Positions 1 through 9,072 of a stretch of DNA of 64,000 nt are shown here, piece by piece. The notes under the pieces are model-generated. The model was not told the origin of the DNA. It did not search any database and was given only the letters and a program-made list of their open reading frames with translations. The stretch lies in NCBI GenBank assembly GCA_964433555.1, contig CAYSRG010000002.1, forward strand, positions 158,918 to 222,917, in the 5' to 3' direction. The translations under genes and the position numbers were made by a program. The DNA comes from Stramentimicrobium sp964433555 (GTDB lineage: Bacteria; Atribacterota; Phoenicimicrobiia; Phoenicimicrobiales; Stramentimicrobiaceae). Each line of letters opens with the position of its first letter. Positions within the stretch are counted from its first letter, which is position 1.

Positions 1-37
1 TTTTTTTATCATTTTTTTTCTGCTTTTCAGTAGTCAT
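1..37 (-). CDS. Partial CDS, probable second sugar ABC transporter permease (start only)
   Basis: Only the first 12 codons are inside the window: an ATG at 35-37 on the minus strand followed by a hydrophilic, lysine-rich start (MTTEKQKKNDKK). A good ribosome-binding site (GAGGTGAT) lies just upstream. It follows the MalF/UgpA-type permease by about 30 bases on the same strand, which is where the MalG/UgpE-type partner permease normally sits. The identity is therefore inferred from position only; the visible residues carry no diagnostic motif. Confidence 0.5.
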   Translation of the reverse strand, partial: MTTEKQKKNDKK

Positions 38-69
38 AAATATCACCTCGTTTATAAACCTATCTTCTT

Positions 70-990
70 CTATTGCATGGCTTCATTTTTAGAAGTAACC
101 ATTTTAACAAAAATCAAACATACTAAAAAACTTACAATGTATAAAAGCATGACCACAGCAGATCCATATCCTAAATTCCAATATTTAAAATTTATTTTAT
201 ATGCAAAAAAATTTGAATTCTCTGTTGTACTACCAGGCCCTCCTCCGGTCATGATAAGTATAGTATCAAATATTTTAAATAAATCAGTAAACCTTAAGAG
301 TATGGCAATAACAAAAATTGGTTTCAATAATGGTAATTTAATATTCCAAAGAGTTTGCCAGGAAGATGCGCCATCAACTGCAGATGCCTCAAATGGTTCT
401 TTGGGTAAAGATAATAAACCAGCGGTAAAAATCAAGATAATAAATGGGGTATATTGCCAAATATCAATTGCCATAATAGTAAAAGGGGCTAGTTTAGGAT
501 TCCCTAGAATGGAACCCTTTATAATACCTAAATTTCTTAAAGTAATTCCAATTAAACCAAAATCAGGATTTAAAGTTAAATGTCCAATAAGCCCAACAAC
601 GATCGGGGAAATGATCATGGGAATAAGTATAATTGGTAAAGTCCACTTTTTAAGTGTCATCTGTGATGACAGACATAAAGATACTAGAAATCCCAACAAA
701 AATTCAATTGGTAGACAGATTAATATTATTTTGGCAGTCAACCAAATACTATTAATAAACTCAGAATCATGTAATGCTGTTCTATAATTATCTAAACCTA
801 TAAATTCCCGGGTAGCAGAAGGATCTATATAATTTATATTTCTAAAACTATAGCTACCCATTATTAACCAGGGTATTAAAGATACCAATATCAATAAAAT
901 TATTGTTGGCCAGAACCATTTGTATCCTTTCCATGAAGCTTTTCTAAGACCAAAACCTATTTGGGCGTCATTTATATATCGATCACTCAA
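70..990 (-). CDS. Sugar ABC transporter permease, MalF/UgpA type
   Basis: Inner-membrane subunit of a binding-protein-dependent carbohydrate importer. About six hydrophobic segments are visible. The cytoplasmic EAA loop that contacts the ATPase is at residues 201-220 (EASAVDGASSWQ...LP), and the family's MTGGGPG motif is at about 247-253. Length (306 aa) is normal for a MalF/UgpA permease. The start is a TTG at 988-990, chosen because an AGGAGG sits six bases upstream and no ATG is better placed. A second permease begins just downstream. No substrate-binding protein or ATPase of this system is in the window, so the sugar is unknown. The upstream neighbour, a CoA-transferase, is functionally unrelated, so the 146-base gap may hold a promoter. 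Confidence 0.85.
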   Translation of the reverse strand: MSDRYINDAQIGFGLRKASWKGYKWFWPTIILLILVSLIPWLIMGSYSFRNINYIDPSATREFIGLDNYRTALHDSEFINSIWLTAKIILICLPIEFLLGFLVSLCLSSQMTLKKWTLPIILIPMIISPIVVGLIGHLTLNPDFGLIGITLRNLGIIKGSILGNPKLAPFTIMAIDIWQYTPFIILIFTAGLLSLPKEPFEASAVDGASSWQTLWNIKLPLLKPIFVIAILLRFTDLFKIFDTILIMTGGGPGSTTENSNFFAYKINFKYWNLGYGSAVVMLLYIVSFLVCLIFVKMVTSKNEAMQ

Positions 991-1136
991 AATATTCCTC
1001 CTATTTAGATATATAATTTTCTAATTTTTTAAACCATTTCTTATTTTTATACAAATCTATATACCATTAACTACTCAGCTTATAAATGATAATAATACCC
1101 AAACAATCTTTTTCTTAAATCATATCTTTATCTTTA

Positions 1137-2324
1137 TCAAATTACCTTCTTTTTTCTCAGCTCTTTAATCTCCTCTTCAGACATTCCCAAAATTTCTTTC
1201 AACACTTCTTCAGTATGTTCTCCCATCATCGGAGCAGGGTTGATTGAATTATTATCATTTGTTGATAGTCTAATAGGAGAGTTTGCAACCAATACCTTTC
1301 CTGCTTTAGGATGGTTCATCTCTACTAACATATTTCTCAATTTAATATTGGGATCCTGGACAATTTTATCTATTGTATTAACTTCAGCAGATGGAACTCC
1401 AGCTTTAGTTAATAATTCCACTATTTCTCTAGAAGATTTTTTCTTAGTCCAAGTTGTTAAAAGGGAATTTAATTGTTTGCAGTTCTTGCTACGGTTATCA
1501 TTAGTGATATAAAGCGGATTATTGATTAATTCTTCCATATTAATAGCTTTACAAAGCTTTTCCCAGAGAGCATCGTTTCCTGCTCCAATAACCACCCATC
1601 CATCATTCGTTTCATAGGTATCATAGGGAGCTATAGAAGCATGCCCATTACCAAGGCGTGTGGCTATTTCACCAGTAGCAGTATAGCGGACTACTGCGTT
1701 TTCTAATACTGAGAAGACTGAATCCACCATGCTAATATCAATATATTGACCTTCTTTTATAATATTCCTATGGTGTAGTGCAGCTAAGATACCAATAGTA
1801 GCAAAGGAACCCGAAAAGATATCTGCGACAGACGTCCCTACCCGAGTTGGAGGCCCATCAGGATAACCTGTAATTGCCATAATGCCCCCAATAGATTGAG
1901 CTATGGTATCATATCCAGCTCTTTGCTGATCAAGACTATAATGCCCAAAACAACAGATTGAGGCATAGATAACTAGTGGATTTATTTTCTTTAATACCTC
2001 ATAATCCAAATTCAACTTTTCCATTGTATTAGCCCGATAATTCTCAGTAATTACATCAGCCATTTTCACTAGTTTTTTAAATATTTCTTTACCCTCTTCC
2101 TGTTTCAAATCCAAAGTTACACTTTTTTTATTACGATTGACACTCATAAAATAAGCACTTTCACCATTAATAAAAGGACCATAATAGCGAGAATCATCTC
2201 CAATTCCTGGTCTTTCAATCTTAATAACTTCTGCTCCTAAATCAGCAAGCTGCATGGTGCAGGTAGGCATGGCTAATACATGACTTAAATCTATGACTCT
2301 AATTCCTTCTAATGGTTTACTCAT
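1137..2324 (-). CDS. Class III CoA-transferase (CaiB/BaiF/Frc family)
   Basis: Transfers CoA between acyl-CoA and a free acid in the cytoplasm. The start has the family signature: LEGIRVIDLSHVLAMPTCTMQLADLGAEVIKIE at residues 5-37 is the Rossmann-like N-terminal motif, read here in two parts. Asp168 in VADIFSG matches the catalytic aspartate that forms the anhydride intermediate. The length of 395 aa is typical. It is the last gene of an apparent three-gene operon after an iron alcohol dehydrogenase and an aldehyde ferredoxin oxidoreductase, all downstream of an IclR regulator. A role in activating the acid made by the oxidoreductase is an inference; the acid cannot be deduced from sequence. 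Confidence 0.9.
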   Translation of the reverse strand: MSKPLEGIRVIDLSHVLAMPTCTMQLADLGAEVIKIERPGIGDDSRYYGPFINGESAYFMSVNRNKKSVTLDLKQEEGKEIFKKLVKMADVITENYRANTMEKLNLDYEVLKKINPLVIYASICCFGHYSLDQQRAGYDTIAQSIGGIMAITGYPDGPPTRVGTSVADIFSGSFATIGILAALHHRNIIKEGQYIDISMVDSVFSVLENAVVRYTATGEIATRLGNGHASIAPYDTYETNDGWVVIGAGNDALWEKLCKAINMEELINNPLYITNDNRSKNCKQLNSLLTTWTKKKSSREIVELLTKAGVPSAEVNTIDKIVQDPNIKLRNMLVEMNHPKAGKVLVANSPIRLSTNDNNSINPAPMMGEHTEEVLKEILGMSEEEIKELRKKKVI

Positions 2325-2375
2325 TATAACTTTATATCCTTTCTATTACATAACTGATAGTAATGATGATGTTGA

Positions 2376-4199
2376 TTAAATGGTTGAGAGTCCAAGTTCT
2401 TTTATCTTATCTACTTTTGGGACGCCACTATCATCCCATTCTCTAATCTGATAATATTCTTTCAACATTAGATCTAATTCAGGTAATACACCAGCTGCTA
2501 AGCCATCATTTCTAGCAAGATGTAACAATCGTGAGGGAATGGTATCATCTTTTCTAGTAATACCCAGTTCTACATTATATAAGCGTTTAAGATTATGCAA
2601 TCTTTGTCCAATTATCATTAATTCTTTTTGATCCATATCCCATCCGGTGACTCTATTAATCCATTCACAGACAATTTTAGGACCAATCCTTCCAGCAAGC
2701 AGGAATTTACAGAGACCAAGCGCATTAAACACATTCATGTAATCCTGTAGCTTTACCACTAAATCAGCTTTACCTTCACTACTATGTGGATCTAACTTGT
2801 GTTGCTCATTAAATCCTAGTTCGGGTGCTGGTATACCAGACTCAATCATATAACTTAATGATTCAAGATGACATCCTCCACGATTAGCCGTAGCATAGCT
2901 TAAGGCCATACCGGTATAAGCACGTGGATCATGCATGGGAATTTCTAAACCTTTTGTATGAATAGCGTAATTTGAGCTGTTATCCTTGAGTTGATATGAT
3001 AAAGCCTTTACTCCCTGCCCGATAAGTTTTCCTAACTTTTCATTTTTAGCTACCTGATGGGTAATCTTAATAAAAGCTTCTGGATTTGACCACCTTAATT
3101 CTATTGCATGTAAGTCTCTCTTTTTTAAAAGACCTTTTTCATAAGCCTCAATAGCAAAAGCAATGGTCACACCCAGTGATATGGTGTCAATGCCATAGCG
3201 ATTACATAGATCATTCATAAGTACAATGCTATTTAGATCTTCGTTTAGCAAATTTGAACCAAAAGCACTTAAGGTTTCATACTCTGGACCATGTATTATT
3301 TCTTTATTAAAATTTACTTCCTTACCACAAGAAATGGGACAGGCAAAGCAAGCATAATGTTTTTTAAAAATAGTATTAGCAACGATTTGTCCGGTGGTTT
3401 TACCAGCTCCTTCCCAACGGCTTTGAGCAAAGTTTTTAATAGGTAAATCACCGGTATATTCTCTTGCTTCAACCGAACCACCAGTCCCAAAATCATGTAA
3501 ACCTTGGGTATATTTTCGAACAAATGGAGTTGCTTCCTGTATAATCCTCGTCAATCCTTCTTTATCATTTATGTCAATAGATTTTTTCTCCATCTTTACT
3601 GCAATAGCTTTAAGATTCTTTGATCCCATTACTGCTCCCAAACCACCTCTCCCAGCTAGACGTGAATGCGGGGCATCAATTACAATTGACGAAATAGAAA
3701 TCATCTTTTCACCTGCTTGTCCAATGGAAGCAATCTGTACCTGGGGATAAATTTCTTTAATACTCTTTGAGGTTTCATAGGTATCTAATCCCCATAATTG
3801 ACGGGCATCTTTAAAAGCCACTCCATCTTTATCAATCAGAAGATATATTGGATGAATCGCTCTGCCTTTAATAACTATACCTCCATAACCATTCTTCTGT
3901 AAGGTTGCTCCCCAATGACCGCCAACTATTGCCTCATTCCATATGCCAGTAAGAGGGGAACGTCCGCAGATAGAGGTTTTGCTAGCCGTTGGAATGGGAA
4001 TACCTGTCAAGAGACCAGGGAAGAAAAGGAGAGGATTATTAGGATGTAAAGGTGGAATATTTAAATCTAAATGTTGATAGAGATATTTGGCAGCAATACC
4101 ACTACCACCCAAATATTTTCTCCATTCATTTTCATTTAATTCAAGTTCATGAAAATGTTGCTTAGTCAAATCTATTTCTAATATTCTTCTGCTTATCAT
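2376..4199 (-). CDS. aor: Aldehyde:ferredoxin oxidoreductase (tungsten/molybdenum bis-pterin)
   Basis: Oxidises aldehydes to acids with ferredoxin as acceptor, or the reverse, in the cytoplasm. The typical AOR N-terminus is present (RRILEIDLT, then LGGSGIAAKYLY). The 4Fe-4S cluster motif CFACPISC is at about Cys288/291/295 (numbered from an upstream TTG), and the fourth cysteine is in LGLCKF near residue 497. Around 607 aa matches the family. I chose the ATG at 4199 because GGAG lies six bases upstream; an in-frame TTG at 4211 would add four residues without a site of its own. It lies 21 bases after the alcohol dehydrogenase gene, suggesting an alcohol-aldehyde-acid redox couple. Confidence 0.93.
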   Translation of the reverse strand: MISRRILEIDLTKQHFHELELNENEWRKYLGGSGIAAKYLYQHLDLNIPPLHPNNPLLFFPGLLTGIPIPTASKTSICGRSPLTGIWNEAIVGGHWGATLQKNGYGGIVIKGRAIHPIYLLIDKDGVAFKDARQLWGLDTYETSKSIKEIYPQVQIASIGQAGEKMISISSIVIDAPHSRLAGRGGLGAVMGSKNLKAIAVKMEKKSIDINDKEGLTRIIQEATPFVRKYTQGLHDFGTGGSVEAREYTGDLPIKNFAQSRWEGAGKTTGQIVANTIFKKHYACFACPISCGKEVNFNKEIIHGPEYETLSAFGSNLLNEDLNSIVLMNDLCNRYGIDTISLGVTIAFAIEAYEKGLLKKRDLHAIELRWSNPEAFIKITHQVAKNEKLGKLIGQGVKALSYQLKDNSSNYAIHTKGLEIPMHDPRAYTGMALSYATANRGGCHLESLSYMIESGIPAPELGFNEQHKLDPHSSEGKADLVVKLQDYMNVFNALGLCKFLLAGRIGPKIVCEWINRVTGWDMDQKELMIIGQRLHNLKRLYNVELGITRKDDTIPSRLLHLARNDGLAAGVLPELDLMLKEYYQIREWDDSGVPKVDKIKELGLSTI

Positions 4200-4220
4200 A
4201 ATTATCTCCAATGTGCAAAA

Positions 4221-5378
4221 TCAAAAAGATTTTTCATATATTTTTATAATATCTTCCTTGGAGGGTTTTCGTGCAGTATTATAAGGACTACCACTGGCTA
4301 GTGCATCAGTAGCCATTTTATCCAGTCGTTTCATAAAGTTATTTTTATCTATACCCAAACCTGAAATACTGGGGATCTCAACGTCTTCACATAACTTTTT
4401 AATTAATATTAAACTTTCTTTGGCCAAGTTAAGATCTGATAGATTACTATCTTTCACTCCCATTGCCTTTGCTATATCTGCAAACCTCTCTGGCAAGCCC
4501 ATAATTGCATATTCCAAACAAGCAGGTAGAAGTACTGCATTTGATATACCATGTGGTACATGAAACAATGCTCCCAGTGGGCGCGACATTCCATGAACAA
4601 TAGTAACAGAAGAATTATTAAAAGCTATACCAGCTTCCATAGCCGCAAGCATCATCTCACTTCTAGCTTCTTCATCATCACCGTTAGCCCATGCTCTTCT
4701 TAAATACTTTGAAATTCTCTTGATTGATGACAAGGCGAAAATATCTGCCAAAGGCTGGTGACGTCTTGATGTATAAGCTTCAATTGCATGTGTTAACGCA
4801 TCAATTCCTGTGGCAGCAGTAATGTTTGGAGGGACTGACATAGTAAGAGCAGGATCGTTAATGGCTATTTTTGGAATTAAATACTCACTTCCGATAAGCA
4901 TTTTTACATCTTTTTTTGTATCAGTTATTATAGTAAACTGAGTAACTTCAGAACCAGTGCCTGAGGTAGTAGGAATTGCCACTATGGGAGGTCCATTTTG
5001 TTTCACTTTTCCTAGCCCCATATAATCCTGAATCTCACCTGGATTGCTGACCATAAGACTGATAGCTTTGGCTGTATCTATAGGACTTCCACCACCCAGT
5101 GCAATTACAAAATCACAATGGTTCTCTTTAAAAAGATTAGTTCCTTTGTCTACATAATGATCGGTAGGTTCAGTATTGACTTCGTTAAATAGAGATATTT
5201 CAAGCATTTGTTTTTTTAAATAATTAACTACTCTATCAGCATAACCTATATCAGTCATGATTTTATCTGTAATTACTAATGGCTTATTGCCTATCTTAGC
5301 TAATTTGTCACAAGCACTTTCTAATGTTCCTATACCATAATAGATCATTGGTGGAGTTAAAAATCTATAACTGTCCAT
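4221..5378 (-). CDS. Iron-containing (type III) alcohol dehydrogenase
   Basis: NAD(P)-dependent interconversion of alcohol and aldehyde/ketone in the cytoplasm. The nucleotide-binding loop GGGSPID is at residues 95-101. Iron ligands typical of the family are visible: Asp193 and His197 (GIDALTHAIE), His262 (VHGMSRPLG) and His276 (HVPHGISNA). The length (385 aa) is standard. The gene is preceded by a purine-rich site (AGAGGATCTCT) and begins a tight operon with the aldehyde ferredoxin oxidoreductase and a CoA-transferase. An IclR gene lies 249 bases upstream on the same strand and is the likely regulator. The actual substrate is not recognisable. Confidence 0.92.
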   Translation of the reverse strand: MDSYRFLTPPMIYYGIGTLESACDKLAKIGNKPLVITDKIMTDIGYADRVVNYLKKQMLEISLFNEVNTEPTDHYVDKGTNLFKENHCDFVIALGGGSPIDTAKAISLMVSNPGEIQDYMGLGKVKQNGPPIVAIPTTSGTGSEVTQFTIITDTKKDVKMLIGSEYLIPKIAINDPALTMSVPPNITAATGIDALTHAIEAYTSRRHQPLADIFALSSIKRISKYLRRAWANGDDEEARSEMMLAAMEAGIAFNNSSVTIVHGMSRPLGALFHVPHGISNAVLLPACLEYAIMGLPERFADIAKAMGVKDSNLSDLNLAKESLILIKKLCEDVEIPSISGLGIDKNNFMKRLDKMATDALASGSPYNTARKPSKEDIIKIYEKSF

Positions 5379-5627
5379 AGAGATCCTCCTCTCTTTCTCT
5401 CTTTATAATACTAACCATAATTGGAATAAGATGAGTAAATTTTAAGTTTGTTTTTGAAATATCAAGTAATTTACTTTTTAATAGGTATACTCTTTGTTTA
5501 TAAAATAATATTGTATTTGATTATTTTCAAAAGTTTATATAATATTTAATCAATAAATACTTATTATTGCTTTTCATTCTCTCATTTTTCTATGATAAGA
5601 ATTTGATATTCCATTCGTTACTATAAT
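5379..5627. other. Intergenic region between the IclR and alcohol dehydrogenase genes
   Basis: About 250 very AT-rich bases on the 5' side of the alcohol dehydrogenase operon. I see no ORF. It presumably contains the operon promoter, but no single -35/-10 pair stands out. The strong palindrome seen upstream of the IclR gene is not repeated here, so direct control of this operon by the same operator is not shown by the sequence. Confidence 0.4.
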
Positions 5628-6407
5628 TTAATCTTTTGGTTGATAACCTAGTGAAACTGATATCTTCTCAGCCGCTTCTTTCACTAAACTTATAAATAAT
5701 GGAATTTTCTTTTCAGTAAAACGTTCAGTGGGACCTGAAATAGTTAGTGAAGCAACTACCTTATTCGCATAATCAAAAATGGGGGCGCCTATAGTTGTAG
5801 CACCCATTACCCTTTCTCCAACAGCAATTGCATAACCTTTTTCTCGTATTCCTTTAAGGTTTTCTAACAGTTTTTCTGGATCAGTAATAGTATTTTTTGT
5901 ATAAGGAATCAACTGTTCTTCCTTTAAAAATTTTTTAATTTCTTCGTCTGGCAAATTAGCCAATATAACCTTGCCAGAACCACCAGTATACAAAGGTAGA
6001 CTTTCACCCAATCTTATTATTCTTCTAACCTCATGGGAGCTTTCAACTCTTTCAACACTAATTCTTCGTCTACCCAAAATAACATTTAAATAAATACATT
6101 CTTTTGTTTTTTTAGCAAGATTCTCCATTATGGGAAGGGCGTATTTTCTGAACTCCATTTGCTGTTGGACAATGCTTCCCCATCTAAATAAGGACATACC
6201 AAGACTATATTTTTGATTATCCGGATTTTTAACCATTATTCCTTCACTCGCTAGAGTTACTAAAATACGATGAATAGTGCTTTTGTGTAATTTTAATCTA
6301 TGGCTTAATTCTGTAACTCCAAGCTCTTTTTCTTCAAGTGTAAATGAATTAAGTATTTGTATCGCTCTTTTTATTGACTCAATGTAATAATCTGATTCAT
6401 TTTTCAT
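5628..6407 (-). CDS. IclR-family transcriptional regulator
   Basis: Two-domain regulator of 259 aa. The N-terminal winged helix-turn-helix is at residues about 8-70 (LNSFTLEEKELGVTELSHRL, then HKSTIHRILVTLASEG). The C-terminal IclR effector domain carries the usual GLGMSLFRWG-like linker and a late SLTISGPTERF motif. It lies directly upstream of the alcohol dehydrogenase/AOR/CoA-transferase genes, which are the likely targets. The promoter region contains a perfect 17-bp palindrome suited to an IclR dimer, suggesting autoregulation. The ATG is preceded by AGGTGG. The effector is unknown. Confidence 0.92.
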   Translation of the reverse strand: MKNESDYYIESIKRAIQILNSFTLEEKELGVTELSHRLKLHKSTIHRILVTLASEGIMVKNPDNQKYSLGMSLFRWGSIVQQQMEFRKYALPIMENLAKKTKECIYLNVILGRRRISVERVESSHEVRRIIRLGESLPLYTGGSGKVILANLPDEEIKKFLKEEQLIPYTKNTITDPEKLLENLKGIREKGYAIAVGERVMGATTIGAPIFDYANKVVASLTISGPTERFTEKKIPLFISLVKEAAEKISVSLGYQPKD

Positions 6408-6453
6408 CAGTATTTACCACCTGTTCAGTCTTTCTTACTTTTTGTCTTGTTGT

Positions 6454-6510
6454 ATGAAACACTGTTTCATTATATTATTTTAATTTTAACATATAAAATA
6501 GTTTTGTCAA
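6454..6510 (-). promoter_or_regulatory. Promoter and palindromic operator of the IclR gene
   Basis: On the minus strand a TTGACA (6505-6510) is separated by 16 bases from TAAAAT (6483-6488), a good sigma-A promoter. Just downstream is ATGAAACACTGTTTCAT (6454-6470), a perfect inverted repeat with 8-base arms around one central base. The TGAAAC...GTTTCA arrangement resembles operators of IclR relatives such as KdgR. Binding there would block early transcription, so autorepression is the simplest reading. Confidence 0.7.
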
Positions 6511-6526
6511 AAAATTTTTACTATTA

Positions 6527-7180
6527 TCATCCGAAATTTAACATATACTTCCTCAGTAACTCGGCAACTTTTTCCAGCTTTTCATAAGGGATCATATAAC
6601 CTGATCTCTCATGTCTTCTAAAGTGGTTATGGTCAACTGAGAAATTGCCCAAATTGTAGATGGGATCACAGACAGGATCAAATGAATTAAGATAGAAGAA
6701 TTCATTCTTCCTAATCTTCTAAAAGGCCTCTAACTTACCGTTGATCTTAAGATCTATAGAATCTGCGATGTTTAATGATCTTCTACTGGTGCTCGCCTAA
6801 GGGATAGAGTTTTTTGATCCGATCCATGATAGCAGCAAATGGGATCTTAATCAGTTAAGATGGCTTAAAAAGGAGTACCAGCCCATAGTGGTTAGAGCCA
6901 AATTTACGGTAGGCTTTTATAATATTATGTTTAATAGGTTTGGGTGTTCTTCTGGAGCCTGGTCTGGCACCTGCTTTAGTGGGAAACAGGGACTCATCAG
7001 TTTTAGAATCCTCCAGCTACTGGCGGCAATAGCGCCTTAATTCCTTATTACTTATATGATAGGCTTGACAGAGATCTATCACTTATGAAAAGGAACCGAA
7101 TGAGGTCTTCTTTAGAATCTTTTATATTCCGCTAAAATAGGTCTCTACCCCTTGATGATAATCCTCTGGTTAAATTTCAT
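6527..7180 (-). pseudogene. Decayed transposase remnant (IS481/IS3-like, integrase fold)
   Basis: No long reading frame survives, but coding sense is obvious on the minus strand. An N-terminal piece reads MKFNQRIIIKG, then after a frameshift CQAYHISNKELRRYCRQ and, further on, IIKAYRKFGSNHYGLVLLF and IIKHRRFYRS. After a second break the C-terminus reads INGKLEAF, NEFFYLNSFD, then VDHNHFRRHERSGYMIPYEKL and ends MLNFG. The last part is the typical end of an rve-type transposase (YN..RRH...GY.TP.E.L). At least six in-frame stops (mostly TAG or TAA) and two frameshifts are present, and the catalytic DDE core between the HRRFYRS and INGKLEAF pieces is deleted. It is an old, inactive insertion. Confidence 0.75.
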
Positions 7181-7213
7181 GCTTAAGTATTCTTTTGGTA
7201 GTGAAATTATACC

Positions 7214-7239
7214 AAAAAAGATACTTAATTATTGAGTAT
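7214..7239 (-). terminator. Probable rho-independent terminator ending the long hydroxylase/transport gene run
   Basis: On the minus strand ATACTCAA-TAA-TTAAGTAT forms an eight-base stem with one mismatch (7221-7239) and is followed by CTTTTTT (7214-7220). It lies about 20 bases after the stop codon of the ABC ATPase gene, the last gene of a run of genes in one direction. The stem is AT-rich and therefore weak. Confidence 0.5.
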
Positions 7240-7260
7240 GAATAAGCTTTTGTGTTTGTG

Positions 7261-8307
7261 TTATGATAAGCACTTTATATTTTTTAATTTAAAAATTAGA
7301 AATACTTGTTTACCTTTTTGCAGGTTCATTCTTTTAAATAGATGGTAGGGTAATTCTGATAACAATATTATACTCCCCACTTTTACTTTTATCCTTGTAG
7401 TTTCATTACTAATATTAAGATCAATAATATTCCCCTTAAATCTATTGATATTAGGACCGGGTGGAAGAACTTCAGAAATATATATGTCCTGAGGTAATAG
7501 AGCAATTTTGTTTACCTTTTTATTATCATCAGGAATGACCACAGATAAACCCTGACAATCTACCTTCGCTATTCCGTTACCTAAATTAATACGGTTATCA
7601 CAACAAAGAATGTTGGGTCTGCCAATAAATTCAGATACATTCTCGTTCATGGGAGAAAAAAATATTTCTTCCGGTTTTCCTATCTGTTCTATATAGCCCT
7701 TGTGCATAATTGCTATTCTATCAGCAACTTCTTCTGCTTCCTTTAAGCTATGGGTTACATAGATAGTTGTAATTCCTAATTTTTTTTGTATTTGCTTTAA
7801 TTCTATTCGGAAATATTTCGATGATTGTAGATCAATTTTATTTAATGGTTCATCTAAGAGCAATACCTCTGGATTAAATGCTAAAGCTCGCGCAAGAGCC
7901 ACTCGCTGTTTTTCTCCCCCGCTTAACTGTTTGGGATAACGATTTGCTAAACTTTCAATCCTTAACATTTCTAATAATTCTTCTACTCTGCTTTTTATTT
8001 CATTAATTAATTTTTTTTCAATCTTTAAGCTATAAGCAATATTAGAAAAAACATCGAGATGAGGAAATAAATGTAAATCCTGAAATAGATAGCCTATCTT
8101 TCTATTCTTAACACCTAATTTATCAATTTTTTCTTTACCAAAAAAAACTGTACCCTGATAATCTATAAGACCTGCAACAATATTTAATAAAGTACTCTTC
8201 CCGGCACCATTAGAACCCAGTAAAACAAATAATTCTTTATCCCATATCTTCAAGTTAATATTTTTACAAATGTAATTTGAAATGTTTTTCAATTCAATAT
8301 CTGGCAT
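7261..8307 (-). CDS. ABC transporter ATP-binding protein with C-terminal TOBE-like extension
   Basis: Energises import by the neighbouring permease. Walker A is GSNGAGKST at residues 31-39, the Q-loop is in LFQDLHLFPH near 74-83, the signature LSGGEKQR is at 128-135 and Walker B LLLDEP is at about 149-154. Residues after about 240 form an extra domain with a TOBE-like pattern (KIALLPQDIYISE, then IKVKVGSIILLSEL). Such extensions are typical of ModC/CysA/PotA ATPases, not of the shorter SsuB/TauB proteins, yet the partner genes are SsuA/SsuC-like. It starts three bases after the permease gene, so the three genes form one unit. Confidence 0.88.
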   Translation of the reverse strand: MPDIELKNISNYICKNINLKIWDKELFVLLGSNGAGKSTLLNIVAGLIDYQGTVFFGKEKIDKLGVKNRKIGYLFQDLHLFPHLDVFSNIAYSLKIEKKLINEIKSRVEELLEMLRIESLANRYPKQLSGGEKQRVALARALAFNPEVLLLDEPLNKIDLQSSKYFRIELKQIQKKLGITTIYVTHSLKEAEEVADRIAIMHKGYIEQIGKPEEIFFSPMNENVSEFIGRPNILCCDNRINLGNGIAKVDCQGLSVVIPDDNKKVNKIALLPQDIYISEVLPPGPNINRFKGNIIDLNISNETTRIKVKVGSIILLSELPYHLFKRMNLQKGKQVFLIFKLKNIKCLS

Positions 8308-8310
8308 AAA

Positions 8311-9072
8311 TTATCTCCACTTACCCGTAAATATCATTTCTAAAAATATAAAGAATCTTTCAAATAGAAAACACATAATTGCCAGGATTATTAAACAGAC
8401 AATAATAATATCTATTCGCATCAAACTCTCCGCCCGCATCATTAAAGCACCTATCCCGGTGGGAATGGCAACCATTTCAGCAGCAATGATTACCCGCCAC
8501 GCCATTCCTGATTCCAACTTTAGACCGGTAAAGATATTTGGTAGTGCCAAAGGAATGACTATCGAAGTTAAAATTTCCTTATCGGAAGCCCCCAAACTTC
8601 TGGCAACTTTGATATAATTTTTATCTACTGTTTTAATGCCAGTTGAAGTATTATAGAGAATAGGGAAAAATGAACAAATAAATATAATAGTAATTGGCAA
8701 TATCTCGCCAATTCCTAACCATAACATCAAAAGAGGCAGCCAACCTAAGGCCGGAATAGGGTATACTAAACTTATAATGGGACTTAATGTTCTATCAAGT
8801 AAATAATACCAGCCAGTTAAAATGCCAAAAATAATGCCAGCGATAGTGCCCAAAGAAAATCCAATTAAAACACGTGAAAGGCTACTTATAAAACTTTTTC
8901 CCAATACGCCGCTTGCAGTAAGGTTATAAAACTCAGAAACTACCATAGAAAAAGGGGGGAGAAAAAATTTTCCAGATATTAAATGCATTCTTGCCATTAA
9001 TTCCCATAATATTAAAAAAATTATTATCGGGAAAATTCCTAATATAGATTTAATTATTCTCGAAAAAATCAT
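8311..9072 (-). CDS. ABC transporter permease, SsuC/TauC type
   Basis: Inner-membrane channel subunit of about 253 aa with six predicted membrane segments. The EAA loop motif is visible as VARSLGASDKEILTSIVIP near residues 148-166, and the N-terminal part (SGKFFLPPFSMV, then LSRVLIGFSLGTIAG) is typical of the nitrate/sulfonate/taurine permease group. Its ATG overlaps the TGA of the binding-protein gene (ATGA), showing translational coupling. Transported compound unknown; the location after molybdenum-hydroxylase maturation genes would suit an oxyanion, a sulfur compound or the enzyme substrate. Confidence 0.88.
   Translation of the reverse strand: MIFSRIIKSILGIFPIIIFLILWELMARMHLISGKFFLPPFSMVVSEFYNLTASGVLGKSFISSLSRVLIGFSLGTIAGIIFGILTGWYYLLDRTLSPIISLVYPIPALGWLPLLMLWLGIGEILPITIIFICSFFPILYNTSTGIKTVDKNYIKVARSLGASDKEILTSIVIPLALPNIFTGLKLESGMAWRVIIAAEMVAIPTGIGALMMRAESLMRIDIIIVCLIILAIMCFLFERFFIFLEMIFTGKWR

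Noticed and set aside
77..787. Long plus-strand reading frame of 236 codons
   Set aside because: It is antisense to a clear ABC permease with intact motifs; its translation has no family features and arises from the hydrophobic codon pattern of the opposite strand.
5400..5627. Second copy of the IclR palindrome in front of the alcohol dehydrogenase gene
   Set aside because: I looked for TGAAAC...GTTTCA in this gap and found no convincing match.
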